In this document: piece by piece, positions 41,635 to 50,401 of the stretch | How positions within the stretch are numbered: the stretch's first letter is position 1 | Layout of the letters: each line of letters starts with the position of its first letter | Assembly (NCBI GenBank): GCA_032068765.1 | Contig: DAMBHY010000014.1 | Span: 1-64,000, forward strand | Length of the DNA stretch: 64,000 bases | Direction: 5' to 3' | From: DAMBHY01 sp032068765 | Lineage (GTDB): Bacteria > Bacteroidota > Bacteroidia > Bacteroidales > Dysgonomonadaceae | Made by a program: the position numbers and the translations under genes | The notes under the pieces: model-generated | What the model saw: only the letters and a program-made list of their open reading frames with translations | What the model was told of the DNA's origin: nothing | The model's database searches: none

Positions 41635-42342
41635 TCATTCGTACGTAAATTTGTAAAAAACAGTTTTGCTGTTATTTGGGTATATCATTTTAATTTCCGT
41701 AACAAATCCGTCTTTATCAGTTTTGTATTGATAAGAAACTTTTTGCTCTCCCTGTCCAAAAGATTCGGGTAGGTGTTTTGTGGCTTTACCTAACAACATA
41801 TAATAGGGAAAAACGAGTGTGCAATTTTCTTCATCTATTTTAAGGAACAAACCGAACTGATTTTTGTTTTCAAGTGTAGTGTAACTAACATCAATCTGTT
41901 CATCTTGAAACCACATTTGCACCATATTGTCGTTTTCCCAATTAAACAATATATTTTCGTCTCCATATCCAATGGATGATAATTGTTCTTTTGCGTTGTA
42001 AATCATATTTCCAACCAGTGAAACAGGGAAATCACCATCTTTTGCAACCTCAATGTATCCATGCTCATTGAGTGAACAAGAAACAAATATATCACCTTTA
42101 CTGATACGGAATGTATGTGTACCATATTCAATATGAGTAATCCCGAATATTTCTGAATTGTCGGGAATTGCTTTTGTTATTCGGCCTAGCGAGTCGTAAC
42201 TAAGTGAGTAATTATAAGTGTAGCCCTCACTTTGAACCGTTATTGTGGATATTTTTTTAAACGAAACAGTCGTAGCGCATGTAGGCACTGTCGATACTAC
42301 TAAGATAATTAAAGTAAATGTTATTAATTTGCGAAATTTCAT
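41635..42342 (-). CDS. secreted protein, DUF4595-like
   Basis: A 235-residue protein with an N-terminal signal peptide (LITFTLIILVVSTVPTCAT). The mature part is beta-rich, with repeats of the type YNYSLSYDSLGRITKAI, IEYGTHTFRISKGD and YQYKTDKDGFVTEIKMIY. This strand-turn pattern recalls Bacteroidetes DUF4595 surface or periplasmic proteins, which have no assigned role known to me. The ATG is preceded by an unusually strong Shine-Dalgarno sequence, AGGAGG, overlapping the end of the tiny membrane gene at 42344-42475, which suggests coupled translation. Confidence 0.6.
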   Translation of the reverse strand: MKFRKLITFTLIILVVSTVPTCATTVSFKKISTITVQSEGYTYNYSLSYDSLGRITKAIPDNSEIFGITHIEYGTHTFRISKGDIFVSCSLNEHGYIEVAKDGDFPVSLVGNMIYNAKEQLSSIGYGDENILFNWENDNMVQMWFQDEQIDVSYTTLENKNQFGLFLKIDEENCTLVFPYYMLLGKATKHLPESFGQGEQKVSYQYKTDKDGFVTEIKMIYPNNSKTVFYKFTYE

Positions 42343-42343
42343 A

Positions 42344-42475
42344 TTATCCTCCTAAATTAAACACCCCATACACAATAATGGATATAATTCCTGTTACGAT
42401 TAATGACGTTAAAAAACCAAATATTATCCACAAAACGATGAATAAAACAACCATAATAATATCAATCCCTGACAT
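42344..42475 (-). CDS. 43-residue membrane micro-protein
   Basis: The ATG at 42475 opens a 43-codon frame that is almost entirely hydrophobic: MSGIDIIMVVLFIVLWIIFG and a second segment SLIVTGIISIIVYGVF, ending NLGG. It would span the membrane once or twice. Its stop lies one base before the next ATG (42342), and its last codons encode the AGGAGG Shine-Dalgarno sequence of that gene. Function unknown; its position argues that it is real. Confidence 0.55.
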   Translation of the reverse strand: MSGIDIIMVVLFIVLWIIFGFLTSLIVTGIISIIVYGVFNLGG

Positions 42476-42488
42476 ATTCTATATGTAA

Positions 42489-42593
42489 TTATCGATTGAA
42501 AAGACTAATAATAAAAGCGAGAACAAAGACTACACCTCCAATTATAAGCACCCATTTAAGAATAGTGAAAAGTATGGTTATAATACCATATTG
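42489..42593 (-). pseudogene. hydrophobic fragment without start codon
   Basis: An open stretch encodes KQYGIITILFTILKWVLIIG followed by GVVFVLAFIISLFNR, one or two membrane spans much like the neighbouring micro-protein. No ATG, GTG or TTG precedes it in frame before a stop; only an internal GTG exists. It overlaps the end of the lipoprotein frame at 42578. It may be a remnant, or the frameshifted tail of that gene. Confidence 0.3.
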
Positions 42594-42745
42594 TTTATGT
42601 GTAAGTTAGAGGCTTCAAAGTCTAAGACCCATTTTGTGCCCTCTAATGACTTAAACGCATCTTTTCTTGAAGATGATAAGCCATTACAACTAATTAGGGC
42701 TATTATTATTATTAAATAAGCACGGACTGTTGATTTCGTATTCAT
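42578..42745 (-). CDS. short lipoprotein, possibly truncated
   Basis: From the ATG at 42745 there are 55 residues: a lipoprotein signal (AYLIIIIALISCNG with the lipid-accepting Cys), then KSLEGTKWVLDFEASNLHI. The GTKWVLDF start is like that of small extracytoplasmic lipoproteins with a lipocalin or META-like barrel, but the frame stops after about 35 mature residues. A frameshift or deletion has probably removed the remainder; alternatively it is a genuine micro-lipoprotein. An upstream ATG at 42784 gives a poor N-terminus. Confidence 0.4.
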   Translation of the reverse strand: MNTKSTVRAYLIIIIALISCNGLSSSRKDAFKSLEGTKWVLDFEASNLHINNMVL

Positions 42746-42785
42746 GACATTACTACTTTCCTTCTCATTCCCCAAGTTCGGCATT

Positions 42786-43515
42786 AAAATTTAACCATAA
42801 AAAAGCGTGGGAACTGTTAAACTTTACCGGCTTTAAGGTCTATCAAAATCCTAGCATAAGTAGAGCAATAACTCAACACTGTATTATTTTGTAATGCTTT
42901 GTTGTTGTGTCCTCTTTCTTATATGAAATTTGATAGTCTTGTTAATCAAGTAATTTTTAAAACGCTTTTCGATTTAAATTAAAAAGTTATAAACGAAATA
43001 TTGTATTGCAAAGATATTGTTTTTTTACAATAGGAAACACTTTTTTGTTTTTTTATTTTGAGTTAAAAAATGTTTCAATTGAGTTTGACATAATTGTTTG
43101 TGTTTTTTTATTGATAATCACATGTTTAGTGAAATTAGCTTTAAATTTCTGGTAATTTCTTACAATCCAATAACTTGTATAAATAATATATGAAACATTG
43201 AATTTCAGTTTGTAAAAATTGAATGTAAGTAGAAGTGTAGTTCTCTTATTCACTCATTCTTTTTATTTGGTTTAAATTCAAATAATTGAATCATTCCTGT
43301 ATGATCACAACTTGATTTACGCTGCTTTAATTTGTAATACTGTTTTATTATAGGGATTTTTATTTTACCATTGTGCATAATGTTGGTTTGTTAAATGGTT
43401 TACATCAGTTTATCAAAACAGCGAGAACCAACTATAAACGGATAAAAACTTCTATGATTTACAAAGGTAAAAAAAGAAAAACGCCTAAATATCTAAATTT
43501 AAGCGCCTTATTAAG
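42786..43515. other. AT-rich non-coding gap before tRNA-Lys
   Basis: This interval is very AT-rich. Short open frames here lack coding character. It may contain the promoter for the minus-strand lipoprotein genes and sequence downstream of the tRNA. Nothing specific is recognised. Confidence 0.5.
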
Positions 43516-43588
43516 TGACCCCGGAGGGGCTCGAACCCTCGACCCAATGATTAAGAGTCATTTGCTCTACCAACTGAGCTACGGAGTC
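43516..43588 (-). tRNA. tRNA-Lys (anticodon CTT)
   Basis: On the minus strand a 73-base cloverleaf folds completely: acceptor GACTCCG with CGGGGTC, D arm GCTC-AGTTGGTAGA-GAGC region, anticodon stem AATGA/TCATT around loop CTCTTAA with anticodon CTT, and T arm with GGTTCGAGCC and AGGG/CCCT pairing. The discriminator base is A, and CCA is not encoded. It reads AAG lysine codons. Confidence 0.95.
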
Positions 43589-43668
43589 ATTATTTTTTTA
43601 GGTTGCAAAGATAATAGTTTATTTTTTTGTAGGAAAATAATCTTATTACAGATTTAAAAATACAAAAA

Positions 43669-43694
43669 AAGATGGAAACAATAAATTCCATCTT
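43669..43694 (-). terminator. terminator of the HU gene
   Basis: AAGATGGAA and TTCCATCTT form a 9-bp stem with an 8-base loop. On the minus strand it is followed by TTTTTTTG, so it is a normal Rho-independent terminator. Confidence 0.85.
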
Positions 43695-43719
43695 TTCTTA
43701 TATTTTTATTAATATATAA

Positions 43720-43986
43720 TTAAATATTTGACAATTCAGCCCCAGCTTTAAATTTAGCAGATTTTTTCGCAGGAATATTAATTGGTTTTTTCGTTTGAGG
43801 ATTGATACCTTTGCGAGCACTTCTTTCAGATACTGAAAATGTACCGAAACCTACAAGTACTACTTTACCACCTGATTTTACTTCACTAGAGATTGATTCT
43901 AATGTTGCGTCCAATGCTTTTTTAGCATCAGTTTTGCTAAGGCCAGATTTTTGTGCGATAGCGTCAATTAATTCTGTTTTATTCAT
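43720..43986 (-). CDS. HU-family DNA-binding protein
   Basis: The 88-residue protein has the HU/IHF fold: N-terminal helices MNKTELIDAIAQKSGLSKTD and KKALDATLESI, the beta-sheet VVLVGFGTFSVSERSARKG and the DNA-binding arm GINPQTKKPINIPAKK. It bends and compacts DNA in the nucleoid. The gene is a single transcription unit with its own terminator. HU and IHF subunits cannot be told apart with certainty, but the arm sequence fits HU. Confidence 0.95.
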   Translation of the reverse strand: MNKTELIDAIAQKSGLSKTDAKKALDATLESISSEVKSGGKVVLVGFGTFSVSERSARKGINPQTKKPINIPAKKSAKFKAGAELSNI

Positions 43987-44189
43987 ACGAAAATAGTTAA
44001 ATTAAAAAATTATACAATATTATTGAGGTTCACCTCTTTTATGGGTCAAATATAAAAGATAAAACCATAACTATCAAGAAAAAATAAAAAAAATAAGCAT
44101 CTTGTCGTAAAATTTCACATTTATGACTTCAAAATGGGGAAAGCATGAGAAATAATCTTTAAATTTGTATACTGAGACAATTTAAAAAA

Positions 44190-44951
44190 ATGAATACAAA
44201 ATCTTCAGGTTTTATGCAGGCAATTCCGCCTGTTACAAAAAATCTTATTATCATAAATGTTATAATGTGGCTTGCGCAAATCGTAGCGGAGCAAAGAGGT
44301 ATTGATTTATCCGAAATTTTAGGCTTACATTACTATCAGTCGGATGGTTTTTACATTTGGCAGATTATAACATACATGTTTTTGCATGATACCAGCTCAT
44401 TTATGCACCTCTTTTCCAACATGTTTGCCGTTTTCATGTTTGGACGTACTTTGGAAATCGTATGGGGCGAAAAAAGATTCTTGCTTTATTACCTCATTAC
44501 AGGAATTGGTGCAGGGCTGACACAACTCTTAGTTTTACATTTTCGAATATCCGGAATTACCAGCGGAATGGAATTAACGGCAATACAGGAAGTATATACC
44601 AATGGACGTGACTTGTTGTTAAAAAGCATGAACTACACAGATGTAGCACAAAGTTCATTAAATTTATTGCTTAACACAGTGACCATTGGAGCTTCAGGAG
44701 CTGTATTCGGTATTCTTCTTGCATTTGGCATGCTATTCCCAAATGCAGAACTTTTTATTATTCCTTTTCCATTCCCTATCAAAGCCAAATATTTTGTATT
44801 CTTCTACGGGTTAATCGAATTGTCATTTGGAGTTGCTAATATGCAAGGAGATTCTGTAGCTCATTTTGCACACTTGGGTGGAATGATTTTTGGTATTTTC
44901 CTTATCCTCTATTGGAAAAAGAAGAGAAAAATTGATGGACAAATTTTTTAA
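44190..44951 (+). CDS. rhomboid-family intramembrane serine protease
   Basis: A 253-residue membrane protein with six or so spans. Rhomboid motifs: HLFSNMFAVFMFG (H-x3-N oxyanion region), the nucleophile serine in TIGASGAVFGILLAFG, and the catalytic His in VAHFAHLGGMIFG. It cleaves membrane-anchored substrates, which are unknown here. A TAAATTTG box at 44160-44167 may be its promoter. The next gene, a second rhomboid, starts inside its last codons. Confidence 0.92.
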   Translation: MNTKSSGFMQAIPPVTKNLIIINVIMWLAQIVAEQRGIDLSEILGLHYYQSDGFYIWQIITYMFLHDTSSFMHLFSNMFAVFMFGRTLEIVWGEKRFLLYYLITGIGAGLTQLLVLHFRISGITSGMELTAIQEVYTNGRDLLLKSMNYTDVAQSSLNLLLNTVTIGASGAVFGILLAFGMLFPNAELFIIPFPFPIKAKYFVFFYGLIELSFGVANMQGDSVAHFAHLGGMIFGIFLILYWKKKRKIDGQIF

Positions 44952-45816
44952 ACAGATTAAAGATAAATATCACCAAGGAAGCATGTTGATAAAGCTTATT
45001 TTTATCAACATCGGTGTATTTTTTGTCATTAAAATTTTAAGCATATTCGCTACGTTGTTCAAACTCGATGTAGTTGATATTATAAATATTTTCGCACTCC
45101 CTTCCAAACCTTCGATGATTGTAAATCAGTTGTGGTCAATTATCACTTATATGTTTGTCCATGAATCTTTTTGGCACATATTCTGGAATATGTTGTGGAT
45201 TTATTGGTTTGGAAAAATATTTCTAAACTATTTTACGGGAAAGAATCTTGCAAGTCTTTATGTTCTTGGAGGTTTAGCCGGAGGATTGCTTTATATACTC
45301 AGCTTTAATTTCATCCCCTACTATATTGACATGAATAACCGATGGCTGATTGGCGCTTCCGCATCAGTGTTGGCTATTGTGATGGCATCTGCTTTTTATC
45401 GTCCTGAAGTAAATATCCATCTTCTGTTTTTTGGCAGTATAAGAATCGTTTATATCGCTCTTGGAATTTTTATTCTTGACTTTTTTTCTTTGGATGATAT
45501 AGCAAATCCCGGTGGACATGTGGCTCACATAGGCGGTGCTTTGATTGGATATTTATTTGCGGTACAATATAAAAAAGGAAAAGATATTACAGGGTTTATC
45601 AGTAAATCTATCGACAGAATTTTTTCTATATTTAAAAAAAGAAACAATCCAAAATTGAAAGTAAGATCACAGAATTTTAACAATTACAAGAAAGGTCCTA
45701 CAACTACCAATAATGACGATGTAATAGATTCCATATTAGATAAATTAAAAAAATCAGGCTATGGAAGTTTGACTTCCGAAGAAAAGCGACATTTATTTGA
45801 TGCGAGCAAAAAATAA
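44935..45816 (+). CDS. second rhomboid-family protein with cytosolic tail
   Basis: The ATG at 44935 overlaps the first rhomboid by 17 bases; the protein has 293 residues. Motifs: HIFWNMLWIYWFGKIF, the nucleophile region WLIGASASVLAIVMAS (G-x-S-A) and HVAHIGGALIGYLFA. A charged C-terminal tail of about 80 residues ends with DSILDKLKKSGYGSLTSEEK, a motif seen at the end of many Bacteroidetes rhomboids. Substrate specificity may differ from that of the neighbour. Confidence 0.9.
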   Translation: MDKFFKQIKDKYHQGSMLIKLIFINIGVFFVIKILSIFATLFKLDVVDIINIFALPSKPSMIVNQLWSIITYMFVHESFWHIFWNMLWIYWFGKIFLNYFTGKNLASLYVLGGLAGGLLYILSFNFIPYYIDMNNRWLIGASASVLAIVMASAFYRPEVNIHLLFFGSIRIVYIALGIFILDFFSLDDIANPGGHVAHIGGALIGYLFAVQYKKGKDITGFISKSIDRIFSIFKKRNNPKLKVRSQNFNNYKKGPTTTNNDDVIDSILDKLKKSGYGSLTSEEKRHLFDASKK

Positions 45817-46918
45817 AACAAGAAGTGTCAGGGATATTGTGAAATATATAATTTTCGCAACAAACCTTATCGTAATAATGCTTTTGTTATGGACATTTTT
45901 TGCTTGGCGCGTATCTCCACTCAAAACAAATTTCTTTTCATACATAGGTCTGTTTTTCGGGATTATTTTATTAATGAATGTTCTTTACCTTTTGTTGTGG
46001 TTATTTTTCGGAAAATGGAAGTTGGCTTTGATTTCCTTTGTAACGCTGATGTTTTGTTATGAACCGATACTGACTTATTTCCCTTTACATCTCTCACCCG
46101 AAGAAGCTCCTAAAAAAAGCATTCAAATTCTAACCTACAATGTTGAAGGATTTAGAGATGAAATAGACAAAAAACTAACGAAACATCCAATTTTAGAATA
46201 TATCTCGGAAAAAGATGCAGATATTGTATGCTTACAAGAATATATGATTAGCAAAACAGGCAAAAATATTATATCCCAAAAAGATGTAAATAGTATTTTA
46301 AATCAATATCCTTACAGATCAATTACCGGTTTGGAATCGTCAGGCAAATATCACATCTATGGATTGGCATGCTTTTCAAAATTCCCAATTGAAGATACAC
46401 ACGAAATAATTTTCGAAAACTCTTACAACGGCGCGGCAATTTACAAAATCAATATAGGTGATTCTATTGTAACACTCGCCAATGTTCATTTGGAATCAAA
46501 CCGCATCACACCCGAAGATAAGAAAATGTATAATGATTTTCTGAAAAATGATCCATCAGTTAATATTGATGCAGTAACTTCCAATATCCGTGCTCGGATG
46601 GGACGTTCATTCAGGAAAAGAGCTCGTCAAGTTGAAAAAGTGCAAAGTTATTTGGAACGCAACGGAGAAAATACAAAAATTATATGCGGCGACTTCAACG
46701 ATACCCCAATTTCGTATGCATATCATAATATGAAAGGAAATTTGAAGGACGCTTATGCGGAAACAGGATTTGGAGCGGGGATCACGTATCATGAAGATTA
46801 TTTTCTCTTCAGAATCGACTATATATTTCATAGTAAAAATTTAAAAGCTTATCAGGCTAAAGTGGATAATGTTAAATATTCCGATCATTATCCCCTATCC
46901 GCTTATGTTACGTTTTAA
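45800..46918 (+). CDS. endonuclease/exonuclease/phosphatase-family hydrolase, membrane-anchored
   Basis: The ATG at 45800 overlaps the second rhomboid; 372 residues. Two or three N-terminal membrane spans (IIFATNLIVIMLLLWTFFAW and IGLFFGIILLMNVLYLLLWL) precede an EEP domain: ILTYNVEGFRDEI, DIVCLQEYM, ANVHLESNRI, IICGDFNDTPISYAY and the final SDHYPLSAYV. These supply the metal-binding Asn and Glu and the catalytic His and Asp. The domain probably faces the periplasm and could cleave phosphodiesters in nucleic acid or lipids; the substrate is unknown. Confidence 0.9.
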   Translation: MRAKNKTRSVRDIVKYIIFATNLIVIMLLLWTFFAWRVSPLKTNFFSYIGLFFGIILLMNVLYLLLWLFFGKWKLALISFVTLMFCYEPILTYFPLHLSPEEAPKKSIQILTYNVEGFRDEIDKKLTKHPILEYISEKDADIVCLQEYMISKTGKNIISQKDVNSILNQYPYRSITGLESSGKYHIYGLACFSKFPIEDTHEIIFENSYNGAAIYKINIGDSIVTLANVHLESNRITPEDKKMYNDFLKNDPSVNIDAVTSNIRARMGRSFRKRARQVEKVQSYLERNGENTKIICGDFNDTPISYAYHNMKGNLKDAYAETGFGAGITYHEDYFLFRIDYIFHSKNLKAYQAKVDNVKYSDHYPLSAYVTF

Positions 46919-46939
46919 GCTTAATAAAAAGATTGTTTT

Positions 46940-47296
46940 ATGTACATAATAAGTAAAGAATTTTCATTTTCAGCGGCTCACCAACTGCACGGACTACCTG
47001 AAACGCATCCATGTTCGCGGCTGCATGGTCATAATTATATAGTGAAAGTGCATTTAAAATCTGAACAACTTTCCGAAACTGGTTTCGTGCGTGATTATAA
47101 TGAATTGGAAATTGTAAAAAAATACATTGATGAAGTTTTAGATCATCGCAATCTCAACGATATTATGGCACCATTAAATTCTTCAGCCGAAAACCTCGCA
47201 AAACTTATCTTTGATAAATTTAAAGACGAAATTCCCGAACTTTACGCTATAGAAGTTTGTGAAACCCCAAAAACTTCCGCCATTTATGAACCTTAA
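46940..47296 (+). CDS. queD: 6-carboxy-tetrahydropterin synthase
   Basis: The 118-residue protein has the QueD/PTPS signatures: zinc histidines in FSAAHQLHG and RLHGHNYIVKVH, the catalytic Cys in HPCSRLHG, and the late VCETPKTSAIYEP. It converts dihydroneopterin triphosphate to 6-carboxy-tetrahydropterin for 7-deazaguanine (queuosine) synthesis. The 3' end overlaps queE by 11 bases, showing tight coupling. Length is typical. Confidence 0.95.
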   Translation: MYIISKEFSFSAAHQLHGLPETHPCSRLHGHNYIVKVHLKSEQLSETGFVRDYNELEIVKKYIDEVLDHRNLNDIMAPLNSSAENLAKLIFDKFKDEIPELYAIEVCETPKTSAIYEP

Positions 47297-47867
47297 GGTG
47301 AATGAAATATTTTATTCATTGCAGGGAGAAGGAGGAAGAACAGGCGAAGCGTCCATATTTATCCGTCTTTCTAAATGTAATCTGGCTTGCAGTTACTGCG
47401 ACACGAATTTTCATCCATTCTCCGAAATGTGTTTAGATGAAATTGCGGATAAAATATCGGATTATCCCTGCAACTGGATTATTTGGACGGGGGGCGAACC
47501 TACACTGCAATTAACAGACGAAGTTGTAAGGTTCTTCAAAGAAAAAGGATACAATCAGGCAATTGAAACCAACGGTACACGAACATTGCCCAACGGACTT
47601 GATTATATCACATGCAGTCCTAAAATCCAGTACGAGACCATCAAATCGCGCATCCCAGAAGTGGATGAACTGCGTTTTCCAATTGGTGCGGGGATTGCAC
47701 TGCCGGAGATTTCTGTACTACCCAAAGCAAAATTTTATTTCGTCAGTCCTATATTCAATGATGCGGAAATCATTCCCGAAAACATGCAGTATTGCGTAGA
47801 ACTCGTGAAAAATAATCCGCAATGGAGACTTAGTCTGCAAACTCACAAACTTATTGGTATCAGATGA
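47286..47867 (+). CDS. queE: 7-carboxy-7-deazaguanine synthase, radical SAM
   Basis: Starts at the ATG overlapping the queD stop (193 residues). The protein begins NLKVNEIFYSLQGEGGRTGE, with the radical SAM motif CNLACSYCDTNF (C-x3-C-x2-C) and WTGGEPTLQL. It makes CDG from 6-carboxy-tetrahydropterin. The C-terminus overlaps the rnz start by four bases. No queC or queF gene is in the window. Confidence 0.95.
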   Translation: MNLKVNEIFYSLQGEGGRTGEASIFIRLSKCNLACSYCDTNFHPFSEMCLDEIADKISDYPCNWIIWTGGEPTLQLTDEVVRFFKEKGYNQAIETNGTRTLPNGLDYITCSPKIQYETIKSRIPEVDELRFPIGAGIALPEISVLPKAKFYFVSPIFNDAEIIPENMQYCVELVKNNPQWRLSLQTHKLIGIR

Positions 47868-48778
47868 CAAAGTTTGATGTGACTATTTTAGGTTGCGGAT
47901 CGGCACTCCCCACCACTTACCATAATCCAACTTCACAACTAGTGGATATTAACGAAAAACTGTTCATGATAGACTGCGGCGAAGGCACACAACTGCAAAT
48001 GCGTCGTTTTAAAACTCGTATGAGCAAATTACACAGCATTTTTATCTCGCATCTTCACGGAGATCATATTTTTGGACTTCCCGGATTATTATCCACGCTG
48101 GATTTATTGGGGAAAAGCGGTGAGCTGAATATTTATGCACACGAAGAGATAAAATTCATTTTAGACCCTATACTTAACTTTTTTATCCTAAATGCGAGTT
48201 ATAGAATCAATCTGATAACAATTCCAAAAAATCAAACTATAGTTCTGTTTGAAAATAAATCCATTAAAATAACCACTTTCCCACTGCTTCACAGAATTCC
48301 TACTTCTGGATTTCTTTTTGAAGAAAAACAAAAGGAAAATCACCTTCGTCGAGAAATGCTGGAATTTCACAAAATTCCTATCGCCAAATATCAGTCGCTG
48401 AAAGAAGGTTGTGATTATGTAAAAGAGGACGGCGAAATCATTCCAAATAATGTGTTGACATACCCAGCTGAACAGCCGCGCAGATACGCCTACTGTTCCG
48501 ACACAGCTCCATTCGAAGATATAATTCCCATTATTAAGGGAGTAGATTTGCTTTTTCATGAAGCGACATTTGCCGAGAGCGAGCGCGTAAGGGCAAGGGA
48601 AACTTTTCATTCTACTGCGGCGCAGGCGGCCAATATTGCAAAAATGGCAGAAGTCAAAAAACTAATTATCGGACATTATTCGTCCCGATATTTTAACAAT
48701 CAACACCTTTTACAAGAAGCACAAGAAATTTTCGACAATACCATTCTTGCCAACGAAGGATTAGTGGTGCATGTTTAA
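47864..48778 (+). CDS. rnz: ribonuclease Z
   Basis: A 304-residue metallo-beta-lactamase-fold RNase: GCGSALPTTYHNPTSQ, MIDCGEGTQLQMRR, the zinc motif ISHLHGDHIFGLPG, YCSDTAPFEDI and a late HSTAAQAANIAK and IGHYSSRYFN. RNase Z trims 3' trailers of tRNA precursors, which is needed where CCA is not encoded, as for the tRNA-Lys here. It overlaps queE by ATGA and closes the run. A weak hairpin (AACCCA/TGGGTT, 48798-48818) may terminate it. Confidence 0.95.
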   Translation: MTKFDVTILGCGSALPTTYHNPTSQLVDINEKLFMIDCGEGTQLQMRRFKTRMSKLHSIFISHLHGDHIFGLPGLLSTLDLLGKSGELNIYAHEEIKFILDPILNFFILNASYRINLITIPKNQTIVLFENKSIKITTFPLLHRIPTSGFLFEEKQKENHLRREMLEFHKIPIAKYQSLKEGCDYVKEDGEIIPNNVLTYPAEQPRRYAYCSDTAPFEDIIPIIKGVDLLFHEATFAESERVRARETFHSTAAQAANIAKMAEVKKLIIGHYSSRYFNNQHLLQEAQEIFDNTILANEGLVVHV

Positions 48779-48846
48779 TAAATTTATATATATCCTAAAC
48801 CCAACATAGGCATGGGTTGTTTTGTCTAAATAAAAGATTAATTGAT

Positions 48847-49845
48847 ATGAAAATAGCTATAGTTGGTGCCAGCGGTGCAGTTGGACAAGAATTACTGAAA
48901 GTGTTAGAAGAGAGAAATTTTCCTGTGGACGAACTATTCCTTTTTGGTTCAAAAAGAAGTGCAGGAACATCCTATAATTTCAAAGGTAAAAGTGTTGAAG
49001 TAAAGGAACTGCAACATAATGACGATTTTCAAAATATTGACATCGCGTTTGTTTCAGCAGGTGGCGGAACCTCTATAGAATTTGCCGATACTATTACAAA
49101 ACACGGCACCATTATGATTGATAATTCCAGTGCTTTCCGCATGAATAACGACGTTCCATTGGTGGTCCCCGAAGTAAACCCTGAAGACGCGCTCAACAGA
49201 CCAAGGAATATCATCGCCAATCCCAACTGCACCACCATCCAAATGGTTGTTGCGCTAAAAGCAATAGAAGACATTTCACATATCAAAAAAGTACATGTTT
49301 CCACCTATCAGGCTGCTTCTGGCGCGGGCGCGGCAGCCATGGAAGAATTGGAAAATCAATATAGAGAATTAGGTGAAGGAAAAGATCCAACTATCTCAAA
49401 ATTTGCTTATCAACTTGCATATAATATTATTCCTCAAGTAGACGTATTCACTGAAAACGGCTATACCAAAGAGGAAATGAAGATGTTTAACGAAACGCGC
49501 AAAATTATGCATTCCGACATCCAAGTGAGTGCCACCTGCATACGCGTTCCTGTAATGCGTGCGCATTCAGAAGCGACTTGGATTGAAACGGAGCGTCCGA
49601 TTTCTGTGGAAGAAGCAAAAGAAGTTTTCGCCAAAGCGCAAGGCATAGTTTTGTTGGATAATATGGAGAAAAAAGAATATCCAATGCCGTTGTTTATCGC
49701 GGGAAAAGACCCCGTCTATGTGGGGCGCATCCGCAAAGACTTGACCAACGAAAATGGACTTACTTTTTGGACAGTTTCAGACCAAATCCGCAAAGGTGCG
49801 GCGCTGAATGCTGTGCAAATTGCAGAGTACCTTATAAAACAATAA
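48847..49845 (+). CDS. asd: aspartate-semialdehyde dehydrogenase
   Basis: From the ATG at 48847 there are 332 residues: NADP-binding KIAIVGASGAVGQELLKVLE, the nucleophile Cys in IANPNCTTIQMVVALK, the phosphate-binding and catalytic regions YQAASGAGAAAMEEL and RVPVMRAHSEATWIE. It reduces aspartyl-phosphate to aspartate semialdehyde for the lysine/DAP, threonine and methionine pathways. An upstream in-frame start at 48817 is not family-like. dapB (54573) acts later in the same DAP branch. Confidence 0.96.
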   Translation: MKIAIVGASGAVGQELLKVLEERNFPVDELFLFGSKRSAGTSYNFKGKSVEVKELQHNDDFQNIDIAFVSAGGGTSIEFADTITKHGTIMIDNSSAFRMNNDVPLVVPEVNPEDALNRPRNIIANPNCTTIQMVVALKAIEDISHIKKVHVSTYQAASGAGAAAMEELENQYRELGEGKDPTISKFAYQLAYNIIPQVDVFTENGYTKEEMKMFNETRKIMHSDIQVSATCIRVPVMRAHSEATWIETERPISVEEAKEVFAKAQGIVLLDNMEKKEYPMPLFIAGKDPVYVGRIRKDLTNENGLTFWTVSDQIRKGAALNAVQIAEYLIKQ

Positions 49846-49856
49846 ATCATTTACTT

Positions 49857-49906
49857 GACTAGTCCTAAATAATCGTTAAACCTGTAACGATTATTTAGGA
49901 CTAGTC
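49857..49906. repeat. perfect 22-bp inverted repeat between convergent genes
   Basis: Arms 49857-49878 and 49885-49906 are perfectly complementary (22 bp) around the loop AACCTG. The outer ends are the self-complementary GACTAGTC, and no T run follows. It probably ends both convergent transcripts (asd and the DUF456 gene), but the length and perfection exceed a typical terminator. Confidence 0.85.
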
Positions 49907-49912
49907 ATTAAT

Positions 49913-50395
49913 TCAAATCAAAGTCTTGATAAAGAAGAACGCAATCAATCCAACGCAAATAAATTTCATCACTAGTCCGGCAATATACCCGATGAATGCA
50001 CCGGTTGCATGCTTCACAGCGATCTTTACTTCAGAACCAGCAGTGAGTCCACCGATAAAAGCACCGACAAACGGACCAAAAATAATTCCAAAAGGTCCGA
50101 GGAAAAACCCAACTAGTAATCCGATGGTTGCGCCCCATACTACTCGTTTGCCACCTCCCATTTTTTTAGTTGTCCACACGGGCAACACATTGTCAATAAT
50201 AGTAATGATAAGCGTCAATATTCCGGTGATGACGATTGCAGTCCACGAAACATTATTCTGCACCGAAGGTTCAAATTTCAGAAGCAACAACCCTACCCAG
50301 CAGAGTGGAAGTCCGGGCAAAGCAGGAGCAATAGTTCCGACGGCACCGATAATCATCAGAATGATTGCGAGTATGATATAAATGGATTCGGGCAT
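49913..50395 (-). CDS. DUF456-domain membrane protein
   Basis: A 160-residue inner-membrane protein with four to five spans and the DUF456 hallmarks: VGTIAPALPGLPLCWVGLLL, GKRVVWGATIGLLVGFFLGP and the glycine-rich GIIFGPFVGAFIGGLTAG. Function unknown. It lies 6 bases downstream of the zinc ABC ATPase, exactly where a permease gene would be expected, but it is not a member of the ZnuB family. Confidence 0.88.
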   Translation of the reverse strand: MPESIYIILAIILMIIGAVGTIAPALPGLPLCWVGLLLLKFEPSVQNNVSWTAIVITGILTLIITIIDNVLPVWTTKKMGGGKRVVWGATIGLLVGFFLGPFGIIFGPFVGAFIGGLTAGSEVKIAVKHATGAFIGYIAGLVMKFICVGLIAFFFIKTLI

Positions 50396-50401
50396 AATAT
50401 T

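Noticed and set aside
42053..43253. A minus-strand gene at 43053-43253 in the gap before tRNA-Lys
   Set aside because: The 66-codon frame is Lys/Asn/Tyr-rich low-complexity sequence typical of AT-rich non-coding DNA.
43373..43657. A 94-codon plus-strand frame
   Set aside because: It covers the tRNA-Lys gene in antisense and has no coding character.
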